This document shows positions 8,461-18,182 of a stretch of DNA of 46,067 nt, piece by piece (the stretch's first letter is position 1; every line of letters starts with the position of its first letter). The DNA comes from Zavarzinella formosa DSM 19928. GTDB lineage: Bacteria; Planctomycetota; Planctomycetia; Gemmatales; Gemmataceae. The DNA lies in NCBI RefSeq assembly GCF_000255705.1, contig NZ_JH636446.1:264646-310712 (forward strand). Reading direction: 5' to 3'. The translations under genes were made by a program, and so were the position numbers. A model generated the notes under the pieces. It saw only the letters and a program-made list of their open reading frames with translations, did no database searches and was not told the origin of the DNA.

Positions 8461-11013
8461 TTATTTCGGTTTGGCGCGATCCAAGAAAGAGTCCCCGACA
8501 TTGTTGAGGAAACCCTGCCATGGGGGAATGCCTAATTCTTTGGCGAGCTTTGCCGATTTTTCCTTCTGGCCGCAACGCCGGTAGCACTCGTAGAGGTGTT
8601 TTCCCGCAAAATCGAGTTCCGGATATTTGACGGACATCTTGTGCGCTTCCTCCAAGAAGGGAATGGCTTCCTGAAAGCGACCCATTTCCCGATACGTGAC
8701 ACCAAGATTTCCGATGGCGTTGAGCGTCAGCGGATTGTCCCGGTCCATTTTCATTTCTGATCGTCTGGCCAAATCCTCAAACAAGGATCGAGCTTTCTCA
8801 TATTGCTTTTGGCGACGATAGGTATGGGCAAGCGCGCTGTTGGAACTCAAGGTGAAGGAGTGGTCGCGTCCGAAACGAACTTCATTGCGGGCCACCGTGT
8901 CAAGCAATAGTCGCTCGCTTTGATCCAGTTTGCCAAGATGGGCGTAAGCCACTCCAAGATTCTGCTGAATGTTTAATTCCGTCTCGACATCCCGAGTTTT
9001 CAGTTTGTTTAACACTTGAGTCGCTTCTTCCAGCAGCACGGCTGTTGTCGCCCAATCATCTTCCACGGCGACGGAGAGACTGGAGAGTGTCATCACCATG
9101 TCCCGATGATAATCATTTCCGAACAGCGCCTTTTGTCGCCCAAGCACCTCCTCCAAAATCAGTCTGGCTTCTTTCTGGCGTCTCATTTCCAAATAACAAT
9201 TGCCAAGCTCGCCCATGAGCGCCAACGTTGTTTTGTTGTCGACTCCAAATCGCGTTCGACTCAGAAGAAGGGCATGTTCAAGGTGGCCAAGGGCCACATC
9301 GCGTTTCCCGGATCGCAGGTACGCCTCGGCCAGTTGCCTTGTCATTTCGATGGTCAACTCAGAATCGGGTTCATCCAGCGATTTCAGGGTGGCCAGTGAT
9401 TTTTCCAGAATCTTGATCGCCTTGTTGTAATCTTCCAAGCCGATAAGCGATGTGCCAAGTCTGTATTGCAACACGACCGCTTCCTTGGGGTCTTCGTCCG
9501 AAAGACTGTCCAGTTCGTCGACCGCCTGACCCAATCGTTCCGCCATCAACTCTTGAAGCGGGCGTCCGCCATTTGCAAAATCCCGAGGATTGGTCTTTTC
9601 AAAAATCGACGCGAGGATTTCATTCGCTTTGCGGCTTTTTTCGAGCCGCCTTTGCGCTTTTTCGCTGGCGGCCAATTCGGCGATGCGGGCCTTCTCCTCG
9701 CGGATCAACCCGATGCTTGTCCCGATCACTCCGCCCACCAGAGCCAACAGGGCGAGGGCGAACCCCAAAAACGGCAGCTTGTTTCGCCGATAAAACTTCC
9801 GCAACAAGTAGGAAGCCGATGGCGGGCGGGCCTCCACGGGCCGGTCGGACAAATAATTCTCGATATCGCGGGCGAGGCTGTTGGCCGTGTCGTATCGGCG
9901 TTCCCGGTCTTTTTCCAAGCATTTCATGACCACCCAGTCAAGTTCCCCCCGAAGCAGCGCGGCCAGTTTCTTCTTCTCCAGCTTTCCGAAAACGTCCGAA
10001 GAGAAAGCTGTCTCTGTCAACACGCGCGAACTTGGCTTGGCGGGAACTGTTTCCTGAATCATGCGAACGATCTCGGCCATGCCCGAGTTCCGGATCACTT
10101 CCGGTTCGATTGGCCGGGTTCCGGTCAGCAACTCGTACAGAATGACGCCGAGGGCATAGATGTCCGTCCGGGTGTCGATGTTGTGGCCCGAGAATTTGGT
10201 CTGTTCGGGGGACATGTATTCCAGCGTGCCGATCACCAAACCCGCCTGGGTCGCCGGGAAACTTTCCTCCCCGTTTCCCCGCATGACCTTGGAGATTCCA
10301 AAATCGATGATCTTCGGCGCCGGGCGCCCGTCAACCCAACTGACGAGGATATTGGCGGGCTTGAGATCCCGGTGGATGATCCCTTTCTGATGGGCGTGCT
10401 GGACCGCATGGCAAATCAGCACGAACAAATCCAGCCGGGCGCGGGGCGAAAGTTTTGCCTCCTCGCAGAACTTCATCAGCGGCAAACCGTTCACCAACTC
10501 CATGACCAGATATGGCTGGCCGGCCGAAGTGATTCCCCCGTCGAGGGCGTTGGCGATGTTCGGGTGATCCATGAGCGACAGCACCTGACGCTCCTGCTCG
10601 AACCGGGCCATCACCATCCGCGAATCCATGCCGGCGCGAATCAACTTCAGGGCCACCCGACGTTGCATCGGCATGGTTTGCCCGGCCACCCAAACTTCCC
10701 CGACGCCTCCTTCGCCAATCTTTTCAATCAACTTGTACCGATGATCGATCACCGTTCCGGATTTGGCCTCCACATCTGAGAGAGCCGCCCGATTTGAGGC
10801 CGTTTTGGTTTGGTTTGTTGGTTCCGTGAGTCCCCGGAGAATGTCCGTGGGTTTCAAGCCAAGCAAGGGGCTGTCACTGTCGTGCAGGGACAGCAATTTT
10901 TCGATGCGCGACCGCAATGCCGGATCGCCGCCGCAGGCTTCTTCCAGATAGCCGGATCGCTCCGCCTGGCCGGGGCGATTGAGCGCTTCGGTGAAAATCT
11001 CTCTCTCTCGCAT
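8461..11013 (-). CDS. membrane Ser/Thr protein kinase with C-terminal TPR repeats
   Basis: An 850-residue PknB-like kinase. The N-terminal 50 residues (RERE.F.EAL...ACGGDPALR) are the usual planctomycete leader. The kinase domain covers about residues 92-390, with a glycine loop GEGGVGEV, lysine in VALKLI (about 123), HRDLKPAN (about 214) and DFG (about 237), so it should be active. One membrane helix lies at about 413-437, followed by about 400 residues of TPR-like repeats. The kinase would therefore be cytoplasmic and the TPRs on the other side of the membrane. I chose the ATG at 11013 because the longer frame begins with TTG at 11157 and its extra 48 residues do not fit the family. It lies just downstream of the ECF sigma factor gene, a standard planctomycete sigma/kinase pairing, and 136 bp upstream of the giant surface gene. 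Confidence 0.92.
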   Translation of the reverse strand: MREREIFTEALNRPGQAERSGYLEEACGGDPALRSRIEKLLSLHDSDSPLLGLKPTDILRGLTEPTNQTKTASNRAALSDVEAKSGTVIDHRYKLIEKIGEGGVGEVWVAGQTMPMQRRVALKLIRAGMDSRMVMARFEQERQVLSLMDHPNIANALDGGITSAGQPYLVMELVNGLPLMKFCEEAKLSPRARLDLFVLICHAVQHAHQKGIIHRDLKPANILVSWVDGRPAPKIIDFGISKVMRGNGEESFPATQAGLVIGTLEYMSPEQTKFSGHNIDTRTDIYALGVILYELLTGTRPIEPEVIRNSGMAEIVRMIQETVPAKPSSRVLTETAFSSDVFGKLEKKKLAALLRGELDWVVMKCLEKDRERRYDTANSLARDIENYLSDRPVEARPPSASYLLRKFYRRNKLPFLGFALALLALVGGVIGTSIGLIREEKARIAELAASEKAQRRLEKSRKANEILASIFEKTNPRDFANGGRPLQELMAERLGQAVDELDSLSDEDPKEAVVLQYRLGTSLIGLEDYNKAIKILEKSLATLKSLDEPDSELTIEMTRQLAEAYLRSGKRDVALGHLEHALLLSRTRFGVDNKTTLALMGELGNCYLEMRRQKEARLILEEVLGRQKALFGNDYHRDMVMTLSSLSVAVEDDWATTAVLLEEATQVLNKLKTRDVETELNIQQNLGVAYAHLGKLDQSERLLLDTVARNEVRFGRDHSFTLSSNSALAHTYRRQKQYEKARSLFEDLARRSEMKMDRDNPLTLNAIGNLGVTYREMGRFQEAIPFLEEAHKMSVKYPELDFAGKHLYECYRRCGQKEKSAKLAKELGIPPWQGFLNNVGDSFLDRAKPK

Positions 11014-11169
11014 GGAATGGCCGTTGTCCAAAACATCCGTGAGGTTGAATGATTCCGTCGTATCGCCCGGCAAAACCAAAGCGAATCTCGTCGAAAAGGC
11101 TTGGGCGCATTTTGTCCCTGCCCTTAATGCGACAATTCCCGCCAATTCGCGCAGCAATTTTTTGGAAAA

Positions 11170-11763
11170 TTAAAATTCGCTGTTTTCGGCAGATTGTTGG
11201 ATCTCAGCCAGCAACCAAGCTCGCGCGTAAGCCCAATGGGCATCGGCCGTCCGGGGGGCGATTCCCAAGATGACCGCCGATTCCTTTAGCGTCAGCCCGC
11301 CGAAATAACGAAGCGTGACCAGTTCGGCAATCTGCGGTTCAATGGAGGCGAGAATTGTCAGCGCCTCGTCAAGGGCGAGCAATTCCTCGGCCATTTCCGG
11401 CTCGGCGACTTGGTCCGGATCGAGGGCGATTCGTTGATGGGTTCCGCCATGCTTGTCCCGCTTTTTGCGGCGAGCCGATTCAATCAAAATTCGCCGCATG
11501 GCATTGGCCGCTGCGGCAAAAAAACGGCTGCGGCTGTCCCCCGGCAAATCCTCGGGGCGAAGTATCTGATTGGTGCTTTTGATGAGCCGCAGATAGACTT
11601 CATGGACTAATGCGGTGGGTTGCAGCGTGTTGCCGGGGGCTTCCTGTGCCAGCCGTTGCGTCGCCAGCAAACGCAGGTCGCCATACACTTGGGCAAACAG
11701 ATGCTCAATGGCCGTCTCGTCGCCCGAGCCTGCATTGACGAGTAATTGAGTGAACTCAGGCAT
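11170..11763 (-). CDS. ECF sigma factor (PF07638/TIGR02999-like)
   Basis: A 197-residue sigma-70-like protein. Region 2 includes LQPTALVHEVYLRLI and a FFAAAANAMRRILIESARR helix. Region 4 is near the C-terminus (VTLRYFGGLTLKESAVILGI...TADAHWAYARAWL). This is the ECF_sigma type abundant in planctomycetes, where it usually sits beside a protein kinase, as here. ATG 11763 is chosen because the upstream extension starts with TTG and adds only six residues. It probably directs transcription of an unidentified regulon, possibly modulated by the adjacent kinase (inference). Confidence 0.92.
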   Translation of the reverse strand: MPEFTQLLVNAGSGDETAIEHLFAQVYGDLRLLATQRLAQEAPGNTLQPTALVHEVYLRLIKSTNQILRPEDLPGDSRSRFFAAAANAMRRILIESARRKKRDKHGGTHQRIALDPDQVAEPEMAEELLALDEALTILASIEPQIAELVTLRYFGGLTLKESAVILGIAPRTADAHWAYARAWLLAEIQQSAENSEF

Positions 11764-11889
11764 CACTAACCGCACAAACAATCAATATCCCGTTCTTTTG
11801 ATTGTAGGCTGTTTCAATCAGGGCGACGAGCGTTCGAGCGGCGGCATCCGTTCGTTTCGCAGCCAGTTGAGGGCCAACCGGTAATAGTC

Positions 11890-12726
11890 TCACTTCTTCT
11901 TGAAGAAGAACTCCTCGGCCGTCCGGCGCATCAGCCAGTCCCGCTCGTCGGCCGTCAGGAAGTCGAGTTGCTTGAGGATGAAATTCACGCTGTCCTGATA
12001 GGTGTGCCCCGGTCCGACTTGGAACGGGCAGTCGGTCTCCCACATGCACCGTTTGACGCCGAACGCTTTGATCACGGCCTTCGACAGCGGAATCAGATCG
12101 GCATATGGCGGCTTCTTTGCCCCGAAGGCGTAGAACGCCCCGACCTTGACCATGACTTGCTTGTGCTTCGCCATGTCGCACAGGGCGGTGACGTCGGCAT
12201 CGCGGATGGTCCCGTCGCCGCCGATGCGGCACAGGTGGTCGATGATCACCGGCGTGTCCGGGAACTTCGCGCACATGCGATCCAGTTCGGGGAGGTCCGC
12301 CGGATTGATGAGACAGCTCATTGCCTGGTTCGCCTTGGCCCCTTCGGCGAACATCTCCGAGTACCCGTCCGGTTCCAGCCATTTTTTGGCTTTGGTGAGC
12401 GTCGGCAGAATGCGGAACGCCCGGACTTTTTTGGGGGCCAATTCTCGCATCCGTTTGACTGGCTCGGCCTGCGGGTCGATGACGGCCGTGCCGACGAACA
12501 CGCCGTCGTGAACCCGGATCATGTCGGTCATGTACGAGTTGTCGAACCCGTAAAAACTCATCTGGATGAGGTTGACGCGGGTGACCCCCGCCGGCTTGGA
12601 GTGCTTGAACAGTTCGTCCGGCGTGAACGACGGCGGCTTCATATCCTCCTTGGCAAAACCGGTGGCGAGTTTGTAGTGGATGGTGTCCGGCGTCCAAACA
12701 TGGACGTGCGCGTCAATGTAGTTCAT
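11890..12726 (-). CDS. amidohydrolase 2-family (PF04909) metal-dependent hydrolase
   Basis: A 278-residue protein beginning MNYIDAHVHVW, the HxH metal-binding motif of the amidohydrolase superfamily. A VIIDHLCRIGGDG segment supplies a further ligand, and CMWETDCPFQ near residue 235 carries the Asp of the barrel. ATG 12726 is chosen because it places the HxH motif at the N-terminus as in the family; the in-frame extension upstream is low-complexity. The substrate is not visible from sequence; relatives include TIM-barrel lactonases and decarboxylases. It is monocistronic as far as the sequence shows. Confidence 0.88.
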   Translation of the reverse strand: MNYIDAHVHVWTPDTIHYKLATGFAKEDMKPPSFTPDELFKHSKPAGVTRVNLIQMSFYGFDNSYMTDMIRVHDGVFVGTAVIDPQAEPVKRMRELAPKKVRAFRILPTLTKAKKWLEPDGYSEMFAEGAKANQAMSCLINPADLPELDRMCAKFPDTPVIIDHLCRIGGDGTIRDADVTALCDMAKHKQVMVKVGAFYAFGAKKPPYADLIPLSKAVIKAFGVKRCMWETDCPFQVGPGHTYQDSVNFILKQLDFLTADERDWLMRRTAEEFFFKKK

Positions 12727-12899
12727 CGAAGGCTGGTCTCCCGTTCGCTCTGGCGGCGACAACCGATTAAGCTTACTCCCAAGATACACGCTCACGACGA
12801 GCCCGGAAACCACCGGTTGGCAAGCCATTTTGTGTGGGCGGTGATCTGTTCGCCCGGCTTCATGCTCGCTTTTCACCCAGGCAACCGGCCCTTGAGCGA

Positions 12900-13073
12900 G
12901 CGGAAAGAATGAAACGATTGGCGATCAGATATCGGGGTCGTCGCATCTTGGATCTGGAGGCGCTCAAACAAGAAGTGGCGGCGTGGGAACGAGATCGGAA
13001 CAAGCTGGGATGGCGATCAACGTGGAGTTCATCACCGCCGATGCCTGTGTGAAACTCAAAAAATGATATCCAA
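12900..13073 (+). pseudogene. C-terminal remnant of an IS630-family transposase, frameshifted
   Basis: The reading frame shows DLEALKQEVAAWERDRNKL, characteristic of the IS630 transposase C-terminus. A one-base loss near 13008 then moves the continuation (INVEFITADACVKLKK, then a stop, then YP) into another frame; intact relatives read through to ..ADARVKLKRLYP. No catalytic domain, 5' part or terminal repeats were recognised, so this is a decayed scrap rather than a gene. Confidence 0.75.
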
Positions 13074-13077
13074 CCAT

Positions 13078-13251
13078 TCATCCAAAGATTGCAAACGTCA
13101 GGATGGTTAGAAATCCAGCCGAGACCATCAGCGTCACTGCAAGTTCACGGTCTTGGTAAAGCTGTTGAGCGACTGCTTTGCAATGCAGGCAAGCCGACCC
13201 CAAGTGAGCATCCTGACGCCATCCACATTGGCCACATGTCATCATGGTCAT
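13078..13251 (-). CDS. 57-residue zinc-ribbon plus membrane-helix mini-protein
   Basis: A short frame from ATG 13251 encodes 57 residues. The first 24 contain two Cys pairs (CGQC and CLHC), a zinc-ribbon or rubredoxin-like knuckle. The last 20 are a hydrophobic helix (VTLMVSAGFLTILTFAIFG). The stop lies immediately beside the IS630 remnant. The coherent Cys spacing and membrane segment argue for a real gene; the ribosome site is weak (AGGG about 13 bases upstream). Function is unknown. Confidence 0.5.
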   Translation of the reverse strand: MTMMTCGQCGWRQDAHLGSACLHCKAVAQQLYQDRELAVTLMVSAGFLTILTFAIFG

Positions 13252-13503
13252 GAAGCGATACCTGCCCTTTGATCGAGGGAGTTTTCCCGGGGATACATCT
13301 TGCGTTTATCGCTCAAAAACCGGATGTGGTTGGATTAAATCGGTGTCCAATATCCAGATTGATTAACGAGAATGATCGCATGCAACGCGGAGGGGGATTT
13401 TTCCGATCATGCTTTGTTTGAGGTTTGGCTCGGATTTGTAATTGCCATCGCCATGTTTCGCGGGGATGATTCACGAAACTAACCATTGAGGAAGGTGTCA
13501 ATC

Positions 13504-14412
13504 ATGATTGTTGCCTATTCCCAAAATCGTCGCTCAAAAGAAACGAACGCAAGCGTCGCCGAAATCATCAATGGCGTCTCGAAGGAAAAACTTCGGGCCT
13601 TTGTGGAGATGCTTTCCTTTCCGCGACACTATCTGGCTGAACACAAAGCCAATGTTCGGGCCAGAAATTTGCTGATCGAACATCTCCGGGAGTTTGGTTA
13701 CACTCCGGTGTTGCAAGGAAATTATGACAACATTGTCGCCACGACTGACGGATCCAATAAGGGGCCGAGTCTGTTGCTCGGAGCGCATTACGACTCGGTG
13801 CCGGGCACGCCGGGAGCCGACGACAACGCCAGCGCCGTCGCCGTTTGTCTGGAATGTGCCCGCCTTGTCAAAGAGCACGATATCGGCTCGGTCATGATCG
13901 TTCTGTTCAACCGCGAGGAAGACGGTCTTCTCGGCAGTTCTGAATTTGTGGCCAGTCTTGATGGCTTTGCTGAGACGGTCGTCGATGAAGCCCACATCTT
14001 CGAGATGGTGGGGTATTGCGACCGGACCCCCGGCTCGCAGCGAATGCCACCGCGTTTGCCGGGCATCGTCGCGCCGAATACCGGCGATTTTCTGGCGTTG
14101 CTGGCCAACCGGCATTCCAACGGGATTGCCGAAAACGTGCTCTCGCTCGCGGCGAGCCATGTGCCGGAGTTTCCCGTCCTCGCGTTGAAGATGTATCTGG
14201 GAATCGAGAAATACTTCGGGCATTTCCATCGGAGCGACCATGCCCCGTTTTGGAAAGCCGGGATACCGTCTGTCATGTGGACGGACACGTCAGAGTTTCG
14301 CAATTCGCACTATCATCAGGCATCGGACACGCCCGACACGCTTGATTATGATTTTCTCTCCCAAGTGACCCGGCTGGCATTGGCCAGGGCGGTTTCGAGG
14401 GCACGGAAATAA
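13504..14412 (+). CDS. M28-family zinc metallopeptidase
   Basis: A 302-residue M28 aminopeptidase-like protein. The di-zinc ligands are visible: GAHYDSV (His), PGADDNASAVA (bridging Asp), FNREEDGLLGS (catalytic and ligand Glu) and a C-terminal HYHQASDTPDTL (His). The usual Asp before the substrate loop is in a changed context (HIFEMVGYCD), so one ligand is uncertain. No signal peptide is apparent, so it may be cytoplasmic. ATG 13504 is preferred over TTG 13486 because GAGGAAGG lies just upstream. It stands alone between unrelated genes and probably hydrolyses small peptides or acylated amino acids (family inference). Confidence 0.87.
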   Translation: MIVAYSQNRRSKETNASVAEIINGVSKEKLRAFVEMLSFPRHYLAEHKANVRARNLLIEHLREFGYTPVLQGNYDNIVATTDGSNKGPSLLLGAHYDSVPGTPGADDNASAVAVCLECARLVKEHDIGSVMIVLFNREEDGLLGSSEFVASLDGFAETVVDEAHIFEMVGYCDRTPGSQRMPPRLPGIVAPNTGDFLALLANRHSNGIAENVLSLAASHVPEFPVLALKMYLGIEKYFGHFHRSDHAPFWKAGIPSVMWTDTSEFRNSHYHQASDTPDTLDYDFLSQVTRLALARAVSRARK

Positions 14413-14549
14413 CCAAGTGTTCTGAACGCTTCATTCGCACGATTGACGTTGTTGCGAATTCGCCAATCACTTATCTTCTGCGTTCGGCGGGGCCGGTTGT
14501 TTAACCACGACTCCCCGAAAAGCGGAAACACGTTTTGGGAGGGAACCCA

Positions 14550-14930
14550 ATGCGAACGATGAGTCTGAGCTTGGTGATGTTCGGCATGCTCGCCGTCATG
14601 GCGGGTGCCCAAGAACCGCCAAAAGTGGTTGTCACCCCGGCGGCGCCTGCCGAAGAATCGATCAACCGACTGGTTTGGGAACATGCCGAGGGATTGTGCC
14701 GTTATGTGGACAAGGGAGATGACGTTTGGTGGGAGGTTGACAATAACGGCGTGAGTCATTTTCAGTTCAAGGAAACCAAACGAAACGCCGACTTTGTGGA
14801 ACTGATCGACAAGAATCGTGGCTACACATTGCGGCTTTACAAGAATGCCATGCACATGAAGGGCGGCATTGACGGTGTCCAGAAACTGGAAGACTTCACC
14901 AAGTATTACGACGGACGCTGGGTGAAGTGA
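14550..14930 (+). CDS. small exported protein of unknown function
   Basis: A 126-residue protein with a signal peptide (LSLVMFGMLAVMAGAQE) and probable cleavage after AGA. The mature part has many Trp and aromatic residues and no recognised domain. ATG 14550 is chosen because GGGAGGGA stands upstream, whereas the longer frame begins at TTG. It converges on the FAD oxidoreductase gene, with only 14 bases between the stops. Confidence 0.75.
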   Translation: MRTMSLSLVMFGMLAVMAGAQEPPKVVVTPAAPAEESINRLVWEHAEGLCRYVDKGDDVWWEVDNNGVSHFQFKETKRNADFVELIDKNRGYTLRLYKNAMHMKGGIDGVQKLEDFTKYYDGRWVK

Positions 14931-14944
14931 CCATCCGACAGGCT

Positions 14945-16447
14945 TCACGCGGCATCAACCATTTCCGCGGCCCGGTTGGCTGATCGGGTGGCCGCGTCCA
15001 TTCCCCACGGCAGATTATCGGCATAGGCTCCCGCGAAGTGAATTCGGCCCACGGGTTCGTGAATATGCGGCCAAAACTTCGACAATTGGCCGAACGGGAA
15101 CGGCAGACGCTCGCAGCCAAAAGCCCACGGGTCTTTCGACCAGTTTTGGACGATGCACTGTTCGATGGTGTCGGCTTTGCCGGGATAAAACTTTCGGAAC
15201 GACGCCAACGCTCCGTCACTCGTCACGTCTGGCGTTCCGCTTCCCATCAGGACTCCGCGATTCGTCTTTACCTCATCGGCGGTTTCATAAACGAGGTACA
15301 TGTTGGAATCGCCGGTTTCCAGATTGATGCTCGGGGCGTCGCCCTTCCAAAACTTGGTGCGGGATTGAATCACTACGCGGGATTGCGATGAGAATTGCAC
15401 ATTGTCGATGACGAACTTCTTCGCGGCCGGCCAATCCGGTTCGACGGGAATCTTGCGAAGGATCATCAGCGGGATGCACGACACCAGATACTCGGCATCA
15501 AGTTTCTTCTTCTCGCCAAATTCGGTGAAATGAACCGTGACCCCTGTGTCACCCCGTTCAATCTTGGAGATCGGGCAGGCGAGGCGAACACGGTCGCCCA
15601 GTTTGGCGGCGAAGGTATCCGGCAGCGTTTGATTGCCCCCCTTGAGCCGAAAGACTTCGCGTTTGAAGATCGGCAGATGGCGTTTGCGAACGATGGCCGC
15701 CTGCCAGATGCGGAACAGGGCCGAGACATCGCTGTTCTTGGCGGCCGTGCTGCCGTCGCCACGCCGCACGCCGTTGAAGCGAATCGCCGCGTCGGAGGCG
15801 CCGAGTTTCGCCAGCCAGTCGCCTGCCAGTGTTTTGTCCAGATCGTCCAACCCGATGCCGAACGGTTGATATTCGTCCTTGAATTTTTCGATCACCGGGT
15901 CGAAGTAGAGGCGAGGCAACTCCGTCCAGCCGTGCTTGACGATGAAGTCGATTTCCGGGTCGTTGAAGCCGAACGTCTTCAACACCGTCCGGTCTTGGAG
16001 TTGTTCCTCGGATCGCCATTTGCCGTCGATCTTGCGATACATGTTCACCCGGCGGGGATATGGCAACGCCTCTAGTTTGAACTTCTCGATGTACTTCCAG
16101 AACTGGTCGTATCCGGGCTTGGTAAAGTGTTCGGCGCCGACATCGGCATAGAGGCCGTCCGGCAGCGGATCATGGATTGTCCGCACATGCCCGCCCGGTC
16201 GTCCGGCTGCCTCCAGCACGGTCACGTCGTGGCCGCGTTCCATCAACTCGAACGCGCAGCACAACCCGCCGATGCCGCCACCGGCGACGATCACTCGTTT
16301 GCGTCGTTTGGCGGGATCGGTTTTTGATTCTTGGGCTTGGATGTGTTTTGGCGACGTGATCAAACTGGCGGTGATCGTTGCCCCGGCCAGTTTGATGGCC
16401 TCCCGGCGCGACAATCCGTTTGGCGATGATGGGTCGGCTTCACGCAT
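14945..16447 (-). CDS. Tat-exported FAD-dependent amine oxidase/desaturase-like oxidoreductase
   Basis: A 500-residue flavoprotein. The N-terminus has a twin-arginine signal (SRREAIKLAG then a hydrophobic stretch ending at AQA). A Rossmann FAD motif follows (VIVAGGGIGGLCCAFEL...VTVLEAAGRPGGHVRT) with the second GG doublet of the amino-oxidase/protoporphyrinogen-oxidase/phytoene-desaturase superfamily. The C-terminal FAD motif is GRIHFAGAYADNLPWGMDAA. ATG 16447 is preceded by GAGGGAG and puts the Tat motif in the right place. The substrate is not determinable. Export through Tat suggests it folds with FAD before transport. Confidence 0.88.
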   Translation of the reverse strand: MREADPSSPNGLSRREAIKLAGATITASLITSPKHIQAQESKTDPAKRRKRVIVAGGGIGGLCCAFELMERGHDVTVLEAAGRPGGHVRTIHDPLPDGLYADVGAEHFTKPGYDQFWKYIEKFKLEALPYPRRVNMYRKIDGKWRSEEQLQDRTVLKTFGFNDPEIDFIVKHGWTELPRLYFDPVIEKFKDEYQPFGIGLDDLDKTLAGDWLAKLGASDAAIRFNGVRRGDGSTAAKNSDVSALFRIWQAAIVRKRHLPIFKREVFRLKGGNQTLPDTFAAKLGDRVRLACPISKIERGDTGVTVHFTEFGEKKKLDAEYLVSCIPLMILRKIPVEPDWPAAKKFVIDNVQFSSQSRVVIQSRTKFWKGDAPSINLETGDSNMYLVYETADEVKTNRGVLMGSGTPDVTSDGALASFRKFYPGKADTIEQCIVQNWSKDPWAFGCERLPFPFGQLSKFWPHIHEPVGRIHFAGAYADNLPWGMDAATRSANRAAEMVDAA

Positions 16448-16627
16448 TGGCTCACTCCCTCGGTTGGAACAGATCGGCCCGGAAAAACATCTTGCCGGGC
16501 TGGCTGTTCCCGGAGGGATGTCTTCGTCGGCCAGGGGAGTGGCGACGATGGCTGAAGCTACCACAGCGAAGGGAAGAAGACCACGATTTTACGGGCAAAG
16601 TGAGTGAACACGCAAACCGGGCCGCTC

Positions 16628-17026
16628 TCATTTGGCGGAGGCGCCGTTCACTCCCATTTGAATGTCGAAATGCTGAGATCCTCCGGTGTAATCGAACTCC
16701 AGCTCGTTCGGGCCGGCATATTTTGGCGGGACGACCGACGCGGAGTTCGCGGCCGGCTTGACGCCGGGTTGGGAGCCGAAGATGGTGAATTTCAATTTGC
16801 CCTTGGGCGGGTCGGGGATGGTGAATTCACCCGTGTCCGTGGAGGTGGTCCCGGCCACACCGCCCGAGCCGATGGCGGTGATCATCACCTGCCGGGCGGG
16901 TTGGCCCCCGACAGTGATTTTGCCTGTCAACAAGCCTTTCGTCTGGCTGTCGGTGGAAGAATTTCCGCACCCGGTCAGCCAGCCGAGCAAACCGATCATG
17001 GCAATCCGAAGACAACAACTTTTCAT
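16628..17026 (-). CDS. small lipoprotein, carboxypeptidase-regulatory-like fold
   Basis: A 132-residue protein with a lipobox: a hydrophobic stretch ending LTGC at about residue 20. The body resembles a transthyretin/carboxypeptidase-regulatory-like beta domain: GLLTGKITVGGQPA, then TDTGEFTIPDPPKGKLK. Such lipoproteins are commonly encoded directly after DUF1559 genes in planctomycetes, as here (66 bases downstream). ATG 17026 aligns the lipobox properly. It probably sits in the cell envelope. Confidence 0.82.
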   Translation of the reverse strand: MKSCCLRIAMIGLLGWLTGCGNSSTDSQTKGLLTGKITVGGQPARQVMITAIGSGGVAGTTSTDTGEFTIPDPPKGKLKFTIFGSQPGVKPAANSASVVPPKYAGPNELEFDYTGGSQHFDIQMGVNGASAK

Positions 17027-17091
17027 GGGTTGATCCCGAATAAACAGCAGGGCGACACTGGCCGATGAATGAACAGCGAGACGGAAAACAA

Positions 17092-17997
17092 TCACCAATT
17101 GGGTCCGTTGACCTGGCCGTCATCCGGCCGTGTCGCGTACCAGAAGGTTTGAGCCGAAATGTTCGGTCCGACATTCCGCACGCTGCCATCCATCAATCCG
17201 CAGACGATGACGTTCGTGTGGGACGAACTTGGCGCCCAGCGAACCAAGCCGGTGGATTTCAATTGGGGTTGAACGAATGACCACGAGCAAGCCCCGCCCG
17301 GATAAGCCGCTTGATAAAAGCCAAAGCCGGGACTGCTCCAGCCGGCGCCGTCGCCACCCATTTGAGGGGGACAATCGCGGGCGACATTCGCTCCCTCGGC
17401 GCCAATGATTCGTTCCGTGAATCCGATGGTGTTCGACGAGCCATCCGTGATCGTGGCAATGCCCGACACCTTTGGCTTCGTCATGTCCCAACTGCCCCAA
17501 GGAAGATAGGAGTCGGCATTGGGGGAGCTGAAAATCACCGCGTTGGCGTTGTAGGACGTGCTGGCCCAAGTCCCGGAGACGCCATTCACGCTGACTGTCA
17601 GCAAGGAACTTGAGGATTTCGGATCGGTGGGACACAACAAACCCGGCAACACGATCGCGCCTTGCGTGGTGTTGATTCCCCCGGCCGACTGATTTTGACG
17701 GTACAAATTATCCTGTTCGAGATACGGCATCAGCACGACAAAAATGCTGCCAGGCGTCCCGGTCCCGAGTGTCTGGCTCATGGGAGGCAACGCGGACATC
17801 GCGCTCTCGTAGTTGTGAACGCCAAGGGCGATTTGCTTGACGTTGTTGGCGCATTTCATCCGGTTGGCGGCCTCGCGGATTTTTTGCACGGCGGGCAATA
17901 GCAAGCCAATCAAAATGGCAATGATGGCGATCACCACCAGCAATTCAATCAAGGTAAATCCACGGCGAAATGTCATCGGACGAGCTGACGCGCGCAT
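17092..17997 (-). CDS. DUF1559 protein with type IV pilin-like N-terminus
   Basis: A 301-residue protein starting with a prepilin cleavage site and hydrophobic helix ([19 protein letters not shown]), followed by [14 protein letters not shown] and the DUF1559 body. It has the diagnostic DGSSNTI motif and the C-terminal LMDGSVR signature. This is a highly expanded planctomycete family of pseudopilin-like surface proteins of unknown role. ATG 17997 is chosen; an alternative ATG at 17976 also precedes the cleavage site. The lipoprotein gene follows in the same direction, suggesting an operon. Confidence 0.93.
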   Translation of the reverse strand: MRASARPMTFRRGFTLIELLVVIAIIAILIGLLLPAVQKIREAANRMKCANNVKQIALGVHNYESAMSALPPMSQTLGTGTPGSIFVVLMPYLEQDNLYRQNQSAGGINTTQGAIVLPGLLCPTDPKSSSSLLTVSVNGVSGTWASTSYNANAVIFSSPNADSYLPWGSWDMTKPKVSGIATITDGSSNTIGFTERIIGAEGANVARDCPPQMGGDGAGWSSPGFGFYQAAYPGGACSWSFVQPQLKSTGLVRWAPSSSHTNVIVCGLMDGSVRNVGPNISAQTFWYATRPDDGQVNGPNW

Positions 17998-18182
17998 GAA
18001 GGCCCCCAAAGATGAAGATGGTTCAAAAATATCGGGGAGAGGATGAGACGTGCTTCTTCGCAGAAGCGGCCTCAAAATAAACTTCGAGATGAAAGTCCGA
18101 AATTGGACACGTTGGATGAAATTATTTTCACATTATCGGGAACTATCACGATGGGGCAGATATTGGATTGTTGAGGCTTGGT

